From: Paracoccus denitrificans
Lineage (GTDB): Bacteria; Pseudomonadota; Alphaproteobacteria; Rhodobacterales; Rhodobacteraceae
DNA length: 64,000 bases
Assembly: GCF_900100045.1 (NCBI RefSeq)
Contig: NZ_FNEA01000017.1
Location: 1 to 64,000, forward strand
Direction: 5' to 3'
Within the stretch, counting starts at the first letter, position 1. Each line of letters opens with the position of its first letter. The position numbers and the translations under genes are program-made. Under the pieces are notes generated by a model, which saw only the letters and a program-made list of their open reading frames with translations, was not told where the DNA came from and did not search any database. Below are positions 60,345 through 64,000 of the stretch, one piece after another.

Positions 60345-61985
60345 TCACGCCCGCCCTTCCAGCAGGCGGAAACGCTGGATCTTGCCGCTTTCGGTCTTGG
60401 GCAGCGCCTCGGCAAAGACCACGCGGCGCGGGTATTTGAAGGGCGCGATGACGGATTTGACGTGATCCTGCAAACACTTGGCCATCACCTCGCCAGCCCG
60501 GGCACCGGGGCGCAGCACCACATGCGCCTCGACGATCTGCCCGCGCTCGGCCGAAGGGGCGCCCACGACCGCGCATTCCAGCACGTCGGGATGGGACAGA
60601 AGCGCGGCCTCGACCTCGGGGCCGGCGATGTTGTAGCCGGCCGAGACGATGATGCCGTCGGTGCGGGCGGCAAAGTGGAAATAGCCCTGCTCGTCCTGCC
60701 AGAAGCTGTCGCCGGTCAGGTTCCAGCCGTCCTGCACATAGGCGCGCTGCTTGTCCGGGTCGGCCAGATAGCGGCAGCCCACCGGCCCGCGCACCGCCAG
60801 CCGGCCCGTCTCGCCCGGCGGCAGTTCGCAGCCGTCGGGGCCGATGATCCGGGCCTCGTAGCCCGCGACCGGGCGGCCGGTGCAGGCCGGGCGGCTGTCG
60901 CCGAAGCGATTGGTCAGGAAGATGTGCAGCATCTCGGTCGAACCGATGCCGTCCAGCATCGGCTTGCCGGTCTTGGCCATCCATTCCTCATAGACCGGGC
61001 CGGGCAGCGTCTCACCGGCCGAGACGGCGGCGCGCAGGCTGGACAGGTCCGCCCCCTCGTCCATGGCGCGCATCATCACCCGATAGGCGGTCGGCGCGGT
61101 AAAGCAGATGGTGGCGCGGTATTTCTGGATGATCTCGATCATGTTCGGCGGCGAGGCGTTTTCCAGCAGCGCGGCCGAGGCGCCGAAGCGCAGCGGAAAC
61201 ACCGCCAGCCCGCCCAGCCCGAAGGTAAAGGCCAGGGGCGGCGAGCCGACGAAGACATCCTCGGGCCGCACCTCCAGCACCTCGCGCGCATAGCCGTCGG
61301 CGATGATCAGGATGTCGCGGTGGAAATGCATGGTCGCCTTGGGCTCGCCCGTGGTGCCCGAGGTAAAACCCAAGAGCGCCACGTCGTCGCGGCCGGTTTG
61401 CACCGCCTGAAACCGCACCGGCTGGGACAGGGCGGCGCGGTCCAGTTCGGCATCGTGGTTCGCCGTGCCGTCGAAACCCACCACGGTCTTCAGATAGCGG
61501 CTGTCCTTGGCGGCCAGCGCCAGTTCGTCCATCAGCCGCGTGTCGCAAAGCGCGTGGCTGACCTGGGCCTTGTCGATGATCTTGGCCAGCTCGCCCGCCC
61601 GCAGCATCGGCATGGTGTTGACCACCACCGCGCCAGCCTTGGTCGCGGCCAGCCAGCAGGCCACCATCGCCGGGTTGTTGGCCGAGCGGATCAGCACCCG
61701 GTTGCCGGGCCGCACGCCGTAATCCTCGACCAGCGCATGGGCGATGCGGTTGGTCCAGTCGGTCAGTTCCTTGTAGCTGCGGATGCGGCCGTTGCCGATC
61801 AGCGCGATATGGTCGCCGAAGCCCCGCTCGACCATGCGGTCGGTCAGCTCGACCGCGGCGTTCAGATATTCGGGGTAGTCGAAGCCGTCCAGCTTCAGCA
61901 CGGGCCAAAGCTCGGCCGGCGGAAGGTTGTCGCGCGAGAAGGTATCGACATGCGCCGAGGGTCCAAGCGGCGGATTGCCTGTCAT
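60345..61985 (-). CDS. abmG: 2-aminobenzoate/benzoate-CoA ligase-like enzyme
   Basis: A 546-aa acyl-adenylate ligase: P-loop LLGFTSGTTGEPKATMHFH, A5 motif GIGSTEMLHIF and the C-terminal hinge KTESGKIQRF. The region VDTFSRDNLPPAELWPVL at the N-terminus is that of benzoate- and 2-aminobenzoate-CoA ligases. The product CoA thioester would enter the 2-aminobenzoyl-CoA monooxygenase/reductase pathway, whose other genes probably lie beyond the right edge. ATG at 61985 has GGGAG 9 bp upstream. The symbol is by analogy; substrate not proven. Confidence 0.78.
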   Translation of the reverse strand: MTGNPPLGPSAHVDTFSRDNLPPAELWPVLKLDGFDYPEYLNAAVELTDRMVERGFGDHIALIGNGRIRSYKELTDWTNRIAHALVEDYGVRPGNRVLIRSANNPAMVACWLAATKAGAVVVNTMPMLRAGELAKIIDKAQVSHALCDTRLMDELALAAKDSRYLKTVVGFDGTANHDAELDRAALSQPVRFQAVQTGRDDVALLGFTSGTTGEPKATMHFHRDILIIADGYAREVLEVRPEDVFVGSPPLAFTFGLGGLAVFPLRFGASAALLENASPPNMIEIIQKYRATICFTAPTAYRVMMRAMDEGADLSSLRAAVSAGETLPGPVYEEWMAKTGKPMLDGIGSTEMLHIFLTNRFGDSRPACTGRPVAGYEARIIGPDGCELPPGETGRLAVRGPVGCRYLADPDKQRAYVQDGWNLTGDSFWQDEQGYFHFAARTDGIIVSAGYNIAGPEVEAALLSHPDVLECAVVGAPSAERGQIVEAHVVLRPGARAGEVMAKCLQDHVKSVIAPFKYPRRVVFAEALPKTESGKIQRFRLLEGRA

Positions 61986-62051
61986 CTTCAGTCTCCCTGT
62001 TGGGCGGGCCGGCATCTTGTCGTGCCGTGGCCCGCGGGCGCCCCGCCCCCG

Positions 62052-62450
62052 TCAGGCGGGGATCACGGCGGTTGCCTCGATCTCGACCTTGGCGCGGTCC
62101 TCGACCAATGCGACGACCTGCACCAGCGCCATGGCCGGATAGTGCCGGCCGATGATGTCCTTGTAGGCCTGTCCGATCCCCTTGAGCGCACCCAGATATT
62201 CGCGCTTGTCGGTGACATACCAGGTCAGGCGCACCAGATGTTCGGGCCGCGCGCCGGCCTCGGCCAGCACGGCGACGATGGATTTCAGCGTCACGCGCAC
62301 CTGTTCGACGAAATCGTCGGTTTCGAACTCCTGCTGGTCGTTCCAGCCGATCATGCCGCCGGTGAACACCATCCGCCCGGTCGCGGCGATGCCGTTCGAA
62401 TAGCCCGGCGTCGCCTTCCAGTTCCTGGGATGCAGAACCTCATGCACCAT
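62052..62450 (-). CDS. RidA (YjgF/YER057c/UK114) family protein
   Basis: A 132-aa RidA fold protein with NGIAATGRMVFTGGMIGWN and VRLTWYVTDKREYLGALKGIGQAY, including the conserved strand and the Arg expected at the deamination site. RidA hydrolyses enamine/imine intermediates; in the 2-aminobenzoate CoA pathway a homologue could act on an amino-substituted ring intermediate. It overlaps the thioesterase stop by 11 bp. Confidence 0.85.
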   Translation of the reverse strand: MVHEVLHPRNWKATPGYSNGIAATGRMVFTGGMIGWNDQQEFETDDFVEQVRVTLKSIVAVLAEAGARPEHLVRLTWYVTDKREYLGALKGIGQAYKDIIGRHYPAMALVQVVALVEDRAKVEIEATAVIPA

Positions 62451-62859
62451 CGCTTGCCTCCATGAATGCGATCATCTTGCGGCGGATCACCTCGGGCCAG
62501 GGTGCGGCGCGCCCGTCCGGCGTGACCCAGACCAGGGTCGAGACGCATTGCAGCCTGACCTGCCCGCCGGCACTGGCCCGCTGCACCAGCCGCGCGCTGG
62601 AGCGGCCGACATGCTGGAGCTCCAGCGTGAATTCCAGCACCTCGCCCAGACGCGAGGGGGCCTGGAAGCCGGCCTCGATCTGCACGGTCGGGACGGCGCA
62701 ATCCTCCTCGATGTGGATGCGGGTGAAGGGATAGGCCAGCACCTCGGCGAAGAAGTTCTCGATCACCGAGTTCAGCATCTCGAAATAGCGGGGGTAAAAG
62801 ACGATCCCCGCCGGGTCGCAATGGTTGAACTCGACCTGGATGCGACGCAGATAGCTCAT
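62440..62859 (-). CDS. Acyl-CoA thioesterase (4-hydroxybenzoyl-CoA thioesterase-like)
   Basis: A 139-aa hotdog-fold protein: [18 protein letters not shown], the catalytic Asp being residue 15 in the [10 protein letters not shown] motif of Pseudomonas-type 4-hydroxybenzoyl-CoA thioesterases. It likely releases an aromatic acid or removes dead-end CoA thioesters. The ATG overlaps the acyl-CoA dehydrogenase stop by 4 bp. Confidence 0.86.
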   Translation of the reverse strand: MSYLRRIQVEFNHCDPAGIVFYPRYFEMLNSVIENFFAEVLAYPFTRIHIEEDCAVPTVQIEAGFQAPSRLGEVLEFTLELQHVGRSSARLVQRASAGGQVRLQCVSTLVWVTPDGRAAPWPEVIRRKMIAFMEASDGA

Positions 62860-63992
62860 CCCAACACGCTCCGGGCGATCACCACGCGCTGCACGTCGCT
62901 GGCGCCCTCATAGATGCGCAGGGCGCGGATGTCGCGGTAAAGCGCCTCGACCGCGGTGCCGTGGCGCACGCCGTCGCCGCCATGCAGCTGCAGCGCGGCG
63001 TCGATCACCTCCTGCGCGGCCTCGGTGGCGTAAAGCTTGGCCATCGCCGCCTCGCGGGTGACACGGGGGGCGCCCATGTCCTTGGTCCAGGCGGCGCGAT
63101 AGACCAGCAGCGCCGCCGCATCGACCCTGACGGCCATGTCGGCCAGGTGGCCCTGCACGATCTGATGATCGGCCAGCGCGCCGCCGCCGGCCCGCGGCCT
63201 GTGCACCCGCGCCAGGGCTTCGTCCAGCGCGCGCCGCGCCATGCCAAGCGCCGCCGCGCCGACGGTGGGGCGGAACACGTCCAGCACCGACATGGCGATC
63301 TTGAAGCCCTCGCCCGGCCGGCCGATCAGCGCCGCATCCGGCAGCACCACCCCGTCCAGCTTCAGCCGCGCCAGCGGATGCGGCGCGATGACCTCGATCC
63401 GCTCGGCGACGGACAGCCCGGCGCAGTCGGCCGGCATCAGGAAGGCCGAAAGGCCGCGCGCGCCGGGCGCCTCGCCCGTGCGGGCGAAGATCACGTAAAT
63501 ATCCGCGATGCCGCCGTTCGAGATATAGGTCTTTTCGCCCGTCAGCCGCCAGCCGCCCGGCGTGCGCTCGGCCAGTGTCGCCGTGCTGGCCACGTCCGAG
63601 CCGGCGCCCGGCTCGGTCAGCGCAAAGGCCGAAATCGCCCGGCCCGTGCGCGTCCGATCCAGCCATTCGCGCTGGCCGGGAGTGCCGAACAGCGACACCG
63701 CCCCCATGCCCAGCCCCTGCATGGCAAAGGCGAAATCGGCCAGCGGGTCGTGCCGCGCCAGCGTCTCGCGGATCAGGCACAGGCTGCGCACGTCCAGCGC
63801 CTCGCCCTCGGCCGCGCCGCTATGGCGCAGAAAGCCCGCCTGCCCCAGCGCCGCGACCAGCCCGCGGCAAGCCGCATCCACGTCACCGTGATCCACCGGC
63901 AGATGCGCCGCGCACCAGTCCTCGAGCGCCGCCGAAAGTTCGCGGTGGCGGGTCTCGAAAAAGGGCCAGTCCAGAAAGCTGCGATCCGCCAT
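62856..63992 (-). CDS. Acyl-CoA dehydrogenase
   Basis: A 378-aa flavoprotein: [13 protein letters not shown] (FAD-contact region), [17 protein letters not shown] and the terminal [19 protein letters not shown] with the catalytic Glu of the YEG motif. Length and motifs are complete. It probably oxidises a CoA thioester from the aromatic ring cleavage downstream of the ligase. The start at 63992 is 8 bp from the window edge, so its ribosome site and any upstream operon genes cannot be fully seen. Confidence 0.88.
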   Translation of the reverse strand: MADRSFLDWPFFETRHRELSAALEDWCAAHLPVDHGDVDAACRGLVAALGQAGFLRHSGAAEGEALDVRSLCLIRETLARHDPLADFAFAMQGLGMGAVSLFGTPGQREWLDRTRTGRAISAFALTEPGAGSDVASTATLAERTPGGWRLTGEKTYISNGGIADIYVIFARTGEAPGARGLSAFLMPADCAGLSVAERIEVIAPHPLARLKLDGVVLPDAALIGRPGEGFKIAMSVLDVFRPTVGAAALGMARRALDEALARVHRPRAGGGALADHQIVQGHLADMAVRVDAAALLVYRAAWTKDMGAPRVTREAAMAKLYATEAAQEVIDAALQLHGGDGVRHGTAVEALYRDIRALRIYEGASDVQRVVIARSVLG

Positions 63993-64000
63993 GTCTCAAT

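Overview
The window is GC-rich chromosomal DNA that reads like a member of Rhodobacterales, most likely Paracoccus or a close relative. The evidence is a ba3-type quinol oxidase operon (cyoABCD/qoxABCD) that ends in its own surf1 gene, FNR-type boxes of the form TTGAC-N4-ATCAA, an alphaproteobacterial LexA box (GTTC-N7-GTTC), and the gene families and codon bias throughout. I see no rRNA, tRNA, CRISPR array, insertion sequence or prophage. This is a dense accessory/metabolic stretch of about 60 protein genes, many in operons with ATGA or TGATG overlaps.

Layout. (1) 1-5.0 kb: a catabolic module on the minus strand (44-aa symporter partner, SSS symporter, ketopantoate-reductase-like dehydrogenase, BKACE beta-keto acid cleavage enzyme) with a divergent AraC regulator. 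(2) 5.1-14.1 kb: a run of small regulators (MarR, MarR-GNAT fusion, MerR, ArsR, MarR) paired with small effectors (methyltransferase, cysteine-rich membrane protein, four VOC proteins, SRPBCC protein). Most regulators have a visible palindromic operator at or near their start codon. A secreted 500-aa protein of unknown function sits among them. (3) 14.1-22.9 kb: a minus-strand iron/siderophore block with fecI, fecR, an STN-containing TonB-dependent receptor, a MacAB-like efflux pair and a secreted beta-propeller. (4) 23.1-27.1 kb: a sulfonate/taurine-type ABC transporter with an FMN-dependent monooxygenase; an FMN reductase lies at 29.4 kb.

(5) 27.2-33.7 kb: small orphan genes, an Lrp/AsnC regulator, a hydrolase / 48-aa membrane peptide / FAD-protein operon, and an agmatinase-family ureohydrolase. 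(6) 33.9-43.0 kb: a secreted phytase-like esterase protein, then an SSS-fused histidine kinase system of the CrbS/MxtR type. That operon holds a DUF294 CBS/nucleotidyltransferase, a small membrane protein, the transporter-kinase, a stand-alone receiver and a PAS/exonuclease fusion. (7) 43.2-54.8 kb: an MFS carrier, the quinol oxidase operon, a class I PHA synthase and a calcium-type P-type ATPase. Both the oxidase and the PHA synthase have an FNR-type box upstream. A small gene with a LexA-controlled promoter follows. (8) 54.9-64.0 kb: an alpha/beta hydrolase, a Liv-type ABC transporter, and CoA-dependent aromatic acid genes (2-aminobenzoate-CoA ligase-like, RidA, thioesterase, acyl-CoA dehydrogenase) that run off the right edge.

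The genes most worth attention are the SOS-promoter gene at 54.5-54.8 kb, the transporter-kinase/exonuclease signalling operon, the MerR promoter with a 19-bp spacer at 8.2 kb, and several unannotated micro-ORFs with good ribosome binding sites (44, 48, 58 and 81 aa). All family names are from recognition of sequence motifs; no database search was run.
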